Positions 47,201-58,517 of a DNA stretch of 64,000 nt are shown in pieces. Made by a program: the position numbers and the translations under genes. How positions within the stretch are numbered: position 1 is the first letter of the stretch; the number at the start of each line of letters is the position of its first letter. The stretch comes from Diplosphaera chodatii (lineage: Eukaryota; Chlorophyta; Trebouxiophyceae; Prasiolales; Stichococcaceae). Location of the stretch: positions 310,001-374,000 of the forward strand of contig JAALGY010000047.1 of the NCBI GenBank assembly GCA_032358165.1, read 5' to 3'. Below the pieces are notes generated by a model. It ran no database searches and was not told the origin of the DNA. It saw only the letters and a list, made by a program, of their open reading frames with translations.

Positions 47201-48413
47201 GCTTGGCCGCCTTGATCTGCGGGTCCAGCTGCTCGCGCACCTGCAAGCCACAACGCTGTCAGCAGGCCCTCTTTGCCAGTGGAATGCATCGACCCACACA
47301 TCATGCAGACATCGGCCATGGTTGCCATAGTAAATGGATGTGCAGCACGCCCAACCACCGTGCAGGTTGTGTGTTGCAGGCAGATGACTTACTGGGTTCC
47401 GGTATTGACAGTGCAGCCTTGCGTGCGACTCGCCTGTGCAACGATGGCGCTGGAGGCGTGCGGCCACAGCTGCGCCAGCACGGCGTTGATCCACTCAACG
47501 CGCTCAAAGTCGGGGAAGGTCACCCAGGCAGGCAGCTCCCGGTGCTTGGTTGCCTGCAGGCCAGCAACGCATGCCTCATCGCCACGCAGGTGCTGGACGA
47601 GCCCCAGGCCCCATGCACATTGCTGACGCGCGTCCTGGCTCACCTGCGCTATCAGACGCCTGACGACGTCCGGCTGCTGCGTCTCAAGCACAGCGTCTGC
47701 TAACGCCTCGCGCACAATCGACATGCGCCGGGCTGTGAACCGCACCCAACCCCACCTGTAGGTCATACAGCACATGTATACACACCAAGCCAATGTGGGA
47801 AACATTGCTGTGCAGCTTGATAATGCAGCATCAGGATATGGAATGAATCTATCAAACAGTGGTGTTATGCGTGCACCAGATGAGGCCCAGCAGCAAGGCC
47901 GCGGTGAGAGCGCCGGTGAGGAATGTGGACCGCCGGGACGCCTTGCTGTAGTACTGCGGGTCAAACTTGCCGCCCGCTACCACTGGCGCAGACAGCAGCA
48001 GCTCGCGCTGCTGCCGCAGCAGCCCATCCAGCTGCGACTGCAGCTCGCCTGCTCCAGGGACAAGCCAGAATGAGGTTGTCGCACAAATGGCACCGTACGG
48101 CAAACATCGCATTGTGAGTTGTGGACTGCCTTGCCATGGCAATATTCACAAGGTGCCAGCTGCTACGTACTGTGCTGGTTCTGATATGTGGCTGCAACCA
48201 ACCAGCGCAAAATGGTGGCACCGTCCGGAGGCAAGGCGTACTGTTCATCTTGTGCGCATGCTGGTCGAGCATCGCCTGCACCGCCGAGGGGGGGCTGTCG
48301 CCAGTCGCTGCAGTGCTGGACTTGGACCAGCCCCCAGCTGCAGCTCCCGGCTGGGCCAGCAGCAGCAGTGGCAGCAGCGCCGCCAGGCTGGCAGCGGCAC
48401 CCATGCGCCGCAT
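41282..48413 (-). CDS. Extended-synaptotagmin-like protein: TM, SMP and two C2 domains
   Basis: 890 residues in 24 phase-consistent exons: 48242-48413, 47877-48048, 47644-47755, 47434-47553, 47170-47240, 46996-47038, 46818-46901, 46570-46662, 46285-46374, 45938-46099, 45493-45614, 45172-45272, 44928-44994, 44556-44630, 44296-44380, 43988-44041, 43620-43790, 43300-43380, 42884-43126, 42356-42543, 42102-42189, 41863-41958, 41540-41644, 41282-41359. A signal-like N terminus and a membrane segment (FLTGALTAALLLGLIW) precede the lipid-transfer SMP domain (FPDFERVEWINAVLAQLWPH, FNFGRQPPRVKGIK, LPLIGSIAVMSWITNFLSKL). C2A is in exons 11-15 (GLLFVNVAEAVNIPNLDW, VVWNSRCPKWNEEFRFLVHF). C2B is in exons 20-24 (GGVLEVKLHH to LLLDVEFEWLGVLES). 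A disordered acidic/Ser-rich linker separates them. E-Syts tether ER to plasma membrane and transfer lipids. Intron 4 has a GC donor (CAG|GCGAGT). The exon 19 end is uncertain. Confidence 0.92.
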
Positions 48414-49262
48414 GCTGCCTGTTCGCGGTACTGGCACAACTTGGAGTGGCGCCCGCTTCACAACCTCCTGCTGTTGATGCTAAACAAAAGCCGTAGCATA
48501 TGCAAGCTTGGACGTCACGACGTAAGGTGCTCCTGCAATGCGAGATGCGCGTCGTTTGAGTGGAAGCTAGAGGTTGCCGTGACAATGCATGCATCGGCGT
48601 TGGCGATTGCATCAGCATGGGAGAAAGCATACAGGCGTGTGAGGCAGCATCCAGGCCGTCACCTCACCTGGGTCTGGCGTCTGTAACATCGATCTGCCCC
48701 AGGCGAAAATGGCATGCACGTCGTGTTGGTTGCTCGCATTTCGTCTGGTTGCGCACGTACCTACAGAACTACGGAACTAACCAGGTTCGATATACACATG
48801 CATGCAGCACGCCAGATTGCCGAGAGCTGCCGGCATTGAGGTGCCAGGTTCGCTATAGGTCCAAGTACTGCAGCAAACACGTGAGTAACCGGCTGTAGGG
48901 TTCAAGCTGCCTAAAACTGCCACGTCGGCATATGACTTTAGCATAGGCCGTGCTGTTCGCCCGATCAGCCAAAACCGCCAGGCTGCCATCGCCGCATTGC
49001 TGTAGGGTCGTTGCTCGGTTGCCAGCGAGCAGATCTGAGCAGAGGCTGACCAGGGCATTCGCGTCGTTCTAGACAGCTCAGAAGCGAACATCCGTGCCTG
49101 ATTTGTCCGCGAGCTGGCGCCGAGGGCGGCGTCGCTGCCTGAGCAGTAGCTTGCAGTCAGCTACAGGCCGTCAAGTTGTAAGCTGAGGGTGGCAGCTGCC
49201 ACAGCTGTTCCAGTGGGAGCCAGGACTTGGGCCGCGTGCCCTCGGGAGGGCCTCGCGGCGCG
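48414..49262. promoter_or_regulatory. Divergent E-Syt / SCP intergenic region
   Basis: About 850 bases between two divergent start codons. No exon-like text was seen. Promoter elements were not recognised. Confidence 0.45.
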
Positions 49263-52200
49263 ATGGCGCAGCGGCGGACGCGCGGGCGGCAGGAGGAGCA
49301 GCAGGAGGATGCGGCGTCCATGATGACGCAGGCGGTGCGGCGCCCAAAGCGCAGCAAAGGTGGGTCCAGAGTCAGTTCTCGTGGAAAGGGGGTCACACTG
49401 TTGCACAATAGGCCAGCAGCCGAAAGCTGGGGGTGGCGCAGGCACGTGCTGCAAACAGTGACTGCCTCGCGCTCCTGCTTGTGGCGCGGCATGGTAACTG
49501 TGCGTGGATGGCTAGAGGCACTAGGAGCCTCAAGGATGTTTCGTCCGGGCTGGGCCTGCTGACGTATCTGCAAGCCGGCACCGGGGTCATACGCACGTCG
49601 TTTCGGTCGAAATAGGCTTGTTAGCCAATGGCAGCGTGCAGCGGGGCTGTGGGCGCTGCAGCTGGTCGCAGAGCAAGGCCGTCTGTCTCCTGGTAGACAG
49701 TTTGTTGGTGCAGCGGTTTGCAAGGAGGTTGGGGGTGGATGATGCAGCTGCTCGCGAATTGTCATATGCAGACGCATGCAATGGCGTGGGCTGCAGACTG
49801 GATGCCCTGTCGCTGTCGGCTGCAGCCCAGCTGTCTCGTCAACATCTGGAACCCCGAGCAACTTGCCAAGGTGGTTCACATGCTAAACCGCAGCACGGCT
49901 CAGCAACAAGCAACCTTGAAGTCCAAGCTCAGGGCAGTCTTGACGGGCTGCGAAGCGACAGTTTGCTGGTGCTGCTCATGTGCTGCCAAGACCTGGCGCA
50001 CAATGGGAGTACAGGACATCTTGTCAGACCCTTGCGTGTGCAGGCTACAAGACACAGGCATACAACATATCGCCATTGTCGTCGATGCAGGTCCAAGCAT
50101 CCCGCCTGTAGCCGCGACATCGGCCAAGGTGCAGCGTGCGCAGCGTGATGCAGCTGTCAGGCGCCCCAGCAGTGCTGAGCTGGCAGCTGGGCCGGCAGAG
50201 GCAGGTGCTGCAGCGTCGGGCGCCCCTGCAGCAAAGGTGTGACGCTATTGCACCTTCCGCTGCAGCAGCATGCCACCTGCCAGTGCAGTTTGTTCCCTCT
50301 GCAGCCCCAGATGCCAAACAGGGTGGGCGCAGCCGGAGCGCTGTACGACTGCCATGTCTTCCATTGACATCATTGCGCTTGAGTGTCACAGCGGCTCAAG
50401 CGCGGCACCACCATCGCCGCCGCAGCAGCAGCAGCAGCGGAATCAGCCGGAGCAGCCTCAGCAGCACAGCCAGCGCCCCCAGGGGGCCCGCACCATGATC
50501 GGCGGCCGCACGCTGTGCCGCCGGCGGACCACCATGCGGAACGCAAAGCCGCTGAGCAGGCGCCAGCACCGGCGGCAGCAGCGGCAGCGGCAGCACGACC
50601 CAGCAGGTCGAGGCGCACCAGGCGCGGCTCCCTCGACAGCGACAGCGACGCCAGCCCCCCGCGGCGGCCGGCCCCCGCCCCCCAGGCCAGCGGCTCGTCC
50701 GATTCGGGCGCCGGCAGCGGGCGGGAGGGCAGCGCGGCCCCCGGCGCGCAGGCGACCATCTTCGCCCCGGCCTTCAGCCTGCACGGCGGCAAGTCTGCCG
50801 CGGAGCTGCCGGGCGGCGGCCCCCGGGACGCCACCCCCCCTCGGCAGCCCCCGCAGGCAGCAGGCGGCGGCACCCCCACCCGGCAGCGGCGCGCCGCCGC
50901 CGCCGCCGCCACAGCGGCTGCAGGCAGCGGCCGGCGCCCGCCGGTGTGCAGCCCCTCGCGCCCAGGGCCCGCAGCAAGGTGGACGCGGTTGAGGCGCCCG
51001 CCTCGGATGACGAGAATGCCAACAGCGAGCACGACACGCAGATCCGGTTGTCCTCAGGGCCCGGCGCGCAGACCGACACCCTGGTGAGGCTGCAGCCCCT
51101 GCGCGTTGGTGGTGTTCCTTTTGCAAGCCTTGTCAGCAGGTTTGCTGGAACGAGAATTGTGCAAGTTGTGCTGCACCGAGGTACTGGCTGATCTGATTGG
51201 GGCTTGGTGTTCAGTCAGAGCGGGCAGCATGCTCTGTTGCAGCACCACGTGCCACCAAGCTGCTGTCTCAGGTTCATCGATGCAGACTGTCCTCACAGCG
51301 GCACCACAATGCTGTACGCTGCTCTTCACCGTCAGCTCCATGACCAGCCGTTGTGCGCCACCTGCAGGCTTCAGCCAGCGATGCAGACAGCAGTCAGGCG
51401 CGCGCGACGCCCGACACCCTGGCGCTGGTGTGTGCTGGGGAGGCGGTCTCCCCAGAGTCTTCAGACGATGATGACGCGCACCATGCGGCGCTGCAGGGCA
51501 GCGGCCAGCAGCACCAGCAACCCCCCAGTAGCGGTGGCAGGCCGCTGCAGGCGCTGCCTGACGTTGCGTCACCCCAGGGTGGGTGCCCTGCACGTGCTCA
51601 GTGGGACTTGTTGCTGCTGTCGAAACCCCACCTGTTGCAGCAACGTGTTTGGCGGCTGCACTGCCATGCAGCACACCTAGAGCACACCGAGCCGCCATCT
51701 GGAGCGCTATGCCGACGTCTCTGCCCTTGGACCTGTGCTGCCAGGGGCCGAGGCAGTGGACGAGGAGTATGACGAGGACGAGTTCATGGACTTCGACCCG
51801 TACCTGTTCATCCGCAAGCTGCCGCCGCTGAACACCGTCGTGACGCCCATCCGGGACGTGCTGCTGCCGCGCCAGGTGCGGCCCTGTGCGCCGCTGCCAC
51901 ACAGTCGACGTACCGGCCCACACCTGTGCAACTTGTTGCAACAGATGGTGACGGGGTGCTCAGCCTGGATGCACACATGGCTGCCTGGGTTGCGGTTGCT
52001 GATGACCATTGAGAGCAGCAGCTGGGACAGCACCGGCGGCAGCGGCAGCTGATCTGGCACGTCGTTCTGCCCCCGCAGACGCGCGCCAGCAAGCGCAAGA
52101 CGCTGGTGCTGGACCTGGACGAGACGCTGGTGCACTCCAGCCTGGACGGCACCGGGCAGCCCCACTTCACCTTCCCCGTCGGTGCGCTCCTCGCCGGTCG

Positions 52201-53300
52201 CCATGTGTATGATCAACTGGCTCAGGGTCTCACACCTTGCGTGTGAAATTTTACAGCGAACCCTCCACAACAACAAGTACTCTGTTGGTGCGTTTGCCAA
52301 CTGCCGCTGTGGCGTGCGGCATCGGCCATGGTGTGCCCACTCTACGGTGCAAAGCCCGCGACGGTGTCCAGATACGGTGCCTACCTCTCCATTTGCAGTG
52401 TTTGGCGGGCGGGAGCACCATGTGTCGGTGCGCCGGAGGCCGCATTTGGCGCCCTTCCTGGAGCGGGTGGCCGCGCTGTTCGAGGTCGTCGTCTTCACGG
52501 CGTCCCAAAAGGTGCGCACCTGCCATGATTGTCTTCCGCCTTGACGACCCCAGGGACAGTTTTGCAGCTTGCAGCATCATGAGCTGCACCGGTCGAGGCA
52601 GGTGGCGGACGACTGTGCCGCTGCGGCGTCGTTCCATCATCTCGTAGAACGTAGATGGAGGGGTTTCAGATGTGCAATTTCGCGGCGTACTCAGCTGCAG
52701 TCTGGCCCCGCCACAGCTGCTGTCGTCATCTGGCAGGTGTACGCGGAGCAGCTGCTGAACATGCTGGACCCAGAGCGGCGGCTGATCCGCCACCGCATCT
52801 TCCGCAACTCCTGCGTCTACGTGGAGGGCAACTACCTGAAGGACCTGTCGGTGCTGGGCCGTGACCTCGCCGCCACCATCATCATCGACAACTCGCCGCA
52901 GGTGCGCACCAGCAAGTCGCCTTTCCGTCTGTGCTGTGCCCATGCTGCCTGTACGATGCTCAGTCTCCTGCCGCTGCCGAGAAGCCTGTGTAGACGCAGC
53001 AGGCGCAGCTGCCAAAGTAGGCCTGTGCCGTGCCTTGATGTGATGTCCTGTACGTGCTCACGCATGCTGTGCCCCGTACTGCAGGCGTTTGGCTACCAGT
53101 TGGCGAACGGCATCCCCATCGAGTCGTGGTACGACGACGAGGCGGACGACGAGCTCCTGGCGGTGCTGCCCTTCCTGGAGTCCCTGGTGGAGGCGCCGGA
53201 CGTGCGGCCGCTGATTGCCGACGCCTTCAAGCTGCGGGAGCGGGTGGCGCGGGCGCCCTCGCCTGATCCGGGCCGCGGGTTCGCAGGCGGCTACTTCTGA
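49263..53300 (+). CDS. SCP/FCP1-type CTD phosphatase (NIF family) with long disordered N terminus
   Basis: HAD-superfamily protein phosphatase. Clear exons: 49263-49359, 50091-50236, 50392 to an unresolved end, an exon ending at 51083, 51368-51578, 51745-51875, 52079-52181, 52399-52511, 52737-52901 and 53085-53300. The catalytic DxDx(T/V) motif is [15 protein letters not shown]. Later motifs are [47 protein letters not shown] and [20 protein letters not shown], the full order of the small CTD phosphatase domain. These enzymes remove phosphate from Ser residues of the RNA polymerase II tail or similar substrates. The N-terminal half is Ala/Gly/Ser-rich with acidic patches, and basic at the start ([14 protein letters not shown]). 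Between 50392 and 51083 two reading frames must join. A GT at 50790 is one candidate donor. Confidence 0.87.
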
Positions 53301-55096
53301 CGTGGGCCCCGCACCGCTGACGGTGCCGCTTGGAGGCAGCTGAAATGCAGGCGGATGAGGCATGCACCCGATGAGCTGCCAGGGCTGGCGCCGTCCAGCC
53401 GCCATCCAGCCCTCGGCCAGCAGCGGACAAAGGGCGGTGGCTGCTGCATTGGGCAGACAGGCGCCCATCAAAGCTCAGCAGTGGCTGCCATAGCAGCGGC
53501 CGTAGGGTGGCGCCCATGGGGTGCCAGCACACCCGCGCATCAGCGAGTCGTCGCCTGACAGACGGTTGTTTTGTTGTGTTCAAGCTTTAGGAAGTTTACC
53601 ATACCGTACGTGTTGACATGGACGTTGTTTGGTCCTTGACCTCCCGTCGGCCTTCGATATCCTTTTTCGGCACCCTCTGCTGACCAGCTGACGACAGCAT
53701 CTGCTTGACGACGGCATCTGCTTGTGTTGTGACATGGATGGCGACAGACCACCAGGCCATATTGAGCACTGTATGTGAAGCAGCCGTCGCTGGCACCAGT
53801 CACCAAGTTGAGCGTGGACGGGAGATACAGTGCTTTGCTTTGCGACCATGGATAGGCGTTCCAGTACACTGCGTATCAGATTTCACCACACAGCCATGCA
53901 GTCAGATCAGACAAGGCATGCAAAGCAAATCATGTGGATCAAGTGCAAGAGTAGCAATTGCCAGCACACTGCAGCAGGTGCAGCAGCATCACGTGCATGT
54001 CTCAGCCAGAGCTGCAGAGGCAAACTGCCAACCTGCAAGGTGCACAGCTGCCATGTTAAGCACCCTCACACAGCAGGCGGCAGATCGTGCCAGAAGCCCA
54101 GGTGCGTCCACGAAATGCTTGAGCACCCACTTTGACATGCCGAGACCTTGTTCCCTCCTCAGAAGACTGCCCTTGCCGCGTGCATGCCTGCTCACACTTG
54201 CTACCATCCACGAAAAACTGGACCGTTCACACATACTGTGTCAACCATGCTGCACTAATTTCAGCGGCGGCGGCGCAAAAAATGGGTTGTGCTGCCGAGG
54301 CGAGAGGGCCCCGCGGCCTGCTGTGCGCCGCCACCCCCGGCTCTGTATGCGAGGAAGGCTCTGTCGGGTGTGGTCCGCTCCGGCGGCGCGCCGAGGGATT
54401 GGGGGACCCGCACGCGCCCGCGTGGGTTTGTGGGGTCCCCTTCACCGCCCGAGCGCTGCCGCTCCGCCCAAAATGGTGGGTGTGCGCAGGTGGTGGTCGT
54501 CATGGTATCCCACCTCAACCGCCCGCGCACCTTCCGGGAAAGGCGCGCCGGCTCGCGTGTGGCGCCCCGGTCCGGGGACCGAGGCACCACGGGGCAGGGC
54601 AAACCATGACGAACACCACCACTTCCTCTCGTGTTGCAGCCATCTGCCGGGGGCGCCAGCAGGCAGCCGCGGGACCCCAATGACGTGTCCAGACCCATTT
54701 CTCCCCTGGAGCGTTCTCGCAAGCTGACGCCCAGCGGCAGATCCTTGCTCTCCTATCATGGCAGCGCAGCTGTTGCGCTGCGCCTCAAGATGCGTGTTGT
54801 TGCTGGCCGTCAAGACCGTGCTGCTTCTCTGCTTGTCATGCCTCTTACTGGCTGCCGTCGCTGCGGCTGCTGCTGCTGCTGAGGCGCAGGGTGCAGGTGA
54901 CAGGGTCGGCCAGCCGGGGGGCTGGCCGGCCCTGCTGTGTGGCCGCTGCCGCTGCAGCGCTGCTGTTGGTTCACAGCAGCGCTGCGGCGGGCTGCGGCGT
55001 TGCCGCCGCCCCGCGTGCACAGGCCGAAGGGCCCGTGCAGCGTGGCGGCGGCCCACCCTGCCGTCCTCCGCTCAGCCGGCCGCCCAGACGGCCGCC
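53301..55096. other. Gene-poor stretch between SCP and GT2 genes
   Basis: About 1.8 kb between two convergent genes. The left half holds a short direct repeat (GACGACAGCATCTGCTTGAC then GACGGCATCTGCTTG near 53690-53725). The middle contains a GC-rich island, annotated separately. Long open frames on both strands here are low in complexity and match no family. They are treated as non-coding. Confidence 0.45.
54264..54610. other. GC-rich island of foreign-looking composition
   Basis: About 350 bases with long C and G runs, CGCGC words and AAAATGG, without the CTGCAG-type words that fill the flanks. All frames are partly open for that reason. It could be a fragment of a mobile or repeated element, but no terminal repeats are seen. 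Confidence 0.35.
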
Positions 55097-57143
55097 TCAG
55101 GCGACGCCGGCGTGCGCGGGCGCCGGCAGCCCACCCAGTAGCGGCCCGCGGGCCTCGTACTCGGCGCGCTCGCTGGCCTCCGCCCGCCGGCACAGGGCCT
55201 GCGCACCGTACAACCGGCTGCTAGTAAAAGCAAGGCAAGCAGGAGCTGGCACATGCAAGTATACCAGTAAAGATTCTCTAGTCTGTGTTCAGGGAGTGGA
55301 GGGCAGGCAGGCGGTGTGCAACGGAGCTCGTGAGCCTGGCATGGCCCCAGGCCCACGCCCAAAGCTGCGGAACGACACCTCACACAGCATGCCTAGAGCT
55401 ATATTAGTAATGTTAGTAGCTACATTACACATTATATTACACACTAGTAGTAATAAAGGACAAACGGACAATTGCCCCGCAGCCTGATATTGGCAGCTGG
55501 GGGTATCATCCCCCCCCAGGACAGACTGTGGAGTGCAAGTCTGCAGCACCGCTACAAAGGGCACCTGGTCAGTGGGGGGGTCGTTGCGTGTGGGCCTCAG
55601 CGGCAGGCCGATGGACGACAGGCACGACACGTCGGACGACGACCAGAGCCAGGCCAGGTAGTCTGTGTGGCGCTCGCACATGTGCGCCTCGAACCGCCCG
55701 TACCGCGTGAACTGCCTGCAGGCCACCAGCGCAAGGGGATAGTAGAAAGGAGGCGCCCACTTGGCAGCGGGACACTGGCTGTCAAAGACTAGACGGCAGG
55801 GCGACCACACTCGTCAGGTGCTCGTGCAATAGGGCTACCGCCTGAGCAGCAACCCGGCAACTCGCTGCAGTCAGGAAGGACAAGCGGAGCAGCCCAGGGG
55901 CGGAGCTGTGCATCTAAACCAGCCTGCTGCACGACCTGCAGGCCCCAGCAGAATCGTGGCCGCACCTGAACAGGCCCAGCCAGCTGCAGTCGTAGTGGTG
56001 GCGCACAATGGCGTCGGCGTCATACGTCACCGGGACCCCCGTCTTGCGCGCGCGCACACAAAACTCCACATCCTCGAAAGCCGCCTGCGTAGGTAGGTCA
56101 ACAAAACAGTCTGTTCGAAAGCTGACAGAGCACAGAGAGTAGGCAGCCAAATTGTGCACCTTACATGAAGAGGCCGCTGCCACAGCGCCCTGCTCGGCAC
56201 ATACTCTACAAAAACACCAGTGACAGTGAACAATGGCCAGCCCCACAGCGCCGCACCTCTGTGAACGTCATGTCGAAGTCCTGCTGCACGCGCCCCAGGT
56301 CCACGCTGAGGTTGCAGGTGCAGCCGTACAGCATGGAGCCGTCGGCCAGGCAGCGGCCATTGAGCGTGCCGCACACATTGTGGTACAGCCCCACCGGCGT
56401 CTTGGGCTCGCTGGACATGGTGCGGCCCGTGACGATGCCCGGGCGCCGCCGCTGCGCGCGCTCCATCACGCCCAGCCAGTTTGGCTGCAGTGCAATGACG
56501 TGAAACAGCATCTCAACCTTATTAAAGAACATCTGAGCCAGCAGTTCGGCAGCTCAGGTGATCAGAGCAAAGGGTTGCACCAATGGTGAACTGCTGATGT
56601 AAGCACCATCCTGCCAGCTGCGAGACAGCTGAGGAGGCACATGTCAGCAAGTGCATGAACTCTGCACTACATTCCCTTTTGAAGTGGCTTCCCGCCAGTG
56701 TGACCCAGCTGTAGCTAGCATGGAATAGCACCGGGGGAGAGGCAGTGCAGGAGACACACAACAGCAGAAGCCCCGGCTTGTGCCCTTGTGAAACCAACTG
56801 CGACCAGCAGCGCAACCCTTCTGCAGGTGCAGTCTGTCGCAGGGCGGCCCCACCTCGGGCATGCAGTCGGCGTCCAGGAAGCAGGCGAGCTGCACGCCCA
56901 GGCGACGCACGGCCCACAGCCCGGCGTTGCGTGCGGCCGCCGGCCCGCAGTTACTGTCCAGCCGGACAACCACCACCCGCACCCCACTGCACCACCGCAA
57001 GCACAGACAATCAGCCTGAGGCCCTCCTGTGCGTCCGTCGTTGGGGCTGGACCCTGAGGCTCACGAGGTTAACCCCATCGCTACGAACACCAGAAAAGAA
57101 GCAGGAGCATGTGGCATTAGGGTCCACAGTGGCAGTGAGCAGT

Positions 57144-57179
<36 letters not shown>

Positions 57180-57771
57180 CGCCGGCACCTGATGATGGAG
57201 GGGATGGGCAGCGGCGAGCCGTCGTCGACCAGCACCAGGTAGTCCGGCTGCCGCGCCTGCCGGCTGAGCCCGTCCAGCGCGCCCAGCAGGCGCACCTGCA
57301 CATCATTTGGGACACTGTTGTGGGTGCATCCGTAGAAGGTGGCGGCAGAGTCACCACATGCAGGCGTAGATGCTCATCGCAACGAGCAGCGTCGTGCTGA
57401 CAGTTATTCAACAGCAGGCACTGCCATGCCAGGCGGGACATGGTTTGGGGGCTGCACGCTGTACGCCTGCCATGCCAGCGCACCAGGTGGGTGGCGGTGG
57501 GCGCGTACACGGGCACGATGACCGCCAGCAGCGGGCGGCCGGCCAGCGTCAGCGGCGCGCGGCCGTTGGGCTCCCGCTGCTGCACCACCGCCTCCACCCT
57601 GCAGCAAGCAGTCCCAATGGTCAGCAGAGCACGCCCATAGCTCCGCAGGACCAAGTCGCCCAGACGGTCTGTGGATGGACTACACCCATAGGTCCACTGA
57701 CATGACCACTGGACTCGAGCAGATGCCAGAAGAGAAAAAACTGTTACAGTAAAGAGTGTGACAACCTGCAT
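55097..57771 (-). CDS. Glycosyltransferase family 2 protein
   Basis: 375 residues. Exons: 57484-57771, 57189-57295, 56854-56986, 56257-56484, 55966-56084, 55565-55715 and 55097-55198. After a hydrophobic N terminus (MQVVTLFTVTVFSLLASA), probably a signal anchor, the GT-A fold starts with LLAVIVPVYAPT and DYLVLVDDGSPLPIPS. NCGPAAARNAGLW leads to the DxD metal site ACFLDADCMPE. FEDVEFCVRARKTG carries the catalytic-base ED, and VRHHYD follows. The chromosomal context gives no substrate. Golgi or ER location is inferred from the N-terminal segment. The intron between 56987 and 57188 contains a CAG repeat. The first exon may be longer or differently spliced, as an acceptor at 57599 would also fit. 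Confidence 0.82.
57144..57179. repeat. CAG triplet repeat in a GT2 intron
   Basis: About eleven consecutive AGC/CAG units on the plus strand (CTG on the coding strand), a few bases inside the 5-prime end of the second GT2 intron. Confidence 0.95.
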
Positions 57772-58211
57772 TTGCAGGAATTTCTAGGGATCTGCAGCGC
57801 AGGCGGCGCCCAGGTTCTATGCAATGCACACTATTACACGTGCACGAGAGCACGTCAGTGGGCGGAGCATCGTCCTGCCGCCACCAGATACGCCCCCAGG
57901 CAGTGCCACGCTGCAGGGCACGGTGTTGGGCGTAGCACTGCGTAATTGGGTCCTCACTTCAGACCCAGCGCCGCACAGCTGCTGCCAGGGCGTCTGCCGG
58001 GGCACAGGGGGGGTGCATGCGTGCAGCGCCTGCTCCTTGGGCCCTCACAATGTGAACACCGCAGCTGCGGGGGCCTTGTCGCAGGCTTGCAGGGGAGCCT
58101 GGCTGGTAGGCAGTCCGGCCGACTCGGATTGCTTCCAAACACCAAACCCTGATGGCGTATAGTACCGGGCATCAGATGCGGCACTCAGCGCGGCGCTTTC
58201 GATAAGTAGTC
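57772..58211. other. Short intergenic region
   Basis: About 440 bases upstream of the GT2 Met and downstream of the 101-residue gene. Minus-strand frames near 57840-57960 could hold an earlier GT2 exon, but none joins convincingly. Confidence 0.35.
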
Positions 58212-58517
58212 TCAGAGATGGGCGCACCCGTTCTTGGCCACGGTTGCGGCCTGCTCCTGCTTGCGTTGGGTGAAGCCATTTTTGGCTGGCGACGCTGCTG
58301 CCACCGACTGCACCGCGGCGGCTGTCCACTTGCCGTAGTGGTATCCCAGGATGGCCACTATCTTGAGACAGGCCACCAGGAAGCGCTGCAGCACGGACAG
58401 GCCCCTGAGCCTCCACACATGCCGGATGCCGGAGCGCACCGCGGCCGAGGCCTCCCCTACAACGCTACCCTTGGCCTGCCCCGCGGCCTTCCGGCGCCAC
58501 AAGCCTGACGTCGTCAT
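58212..58517 (-). CDS. Uncharacterised 101-residue protein
   Basis: Single-exon frame starting MTTSGLWRRKAAGQAKGSVV. It is basic overall, with a central amphipathic-to-hydrophobic segment (LQRFLVACLKIVAILGYHYG) that may associate with or cross a membrane, and an Ala-rich then Gln/Lys-rich tail. The balanced composition and defined start and stop suggest a real gene. I know no family for it. A spliced upstream exon cannot be excluded. Confidence 0.5.
   Translation of the reverse strand: MTTSGLWRRKAAGQAKGSVVGEASAAVRSGIRHVWRLRGLSVLQRFLVACLKIVAILGYHYGKWTAAAVQSVAAASPAKNGFTQRKQEQAATVAKNGCAHL

Noticed and set aside
50370..51126. Long minus-strand frames over the SCP N-terminal region
   Set aside because: Every frame is open here because the DNA is almost pure G/C and CAG-type triplets. 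Only the plus-strand frame connects to the phosphatase exons.
53705..54727. Plus-strand open frame of 340 codons
   Set aside because: Low-complexity Ser/Arg/Pro text running through a GC-rich island, with no motif or partner exons.
57144..57179. CAG tract as a possible coding polyglutamine
   Set aside because: It falls between a donor and an acceptor that join conserved GT2 exons in phase, so it is intronic.
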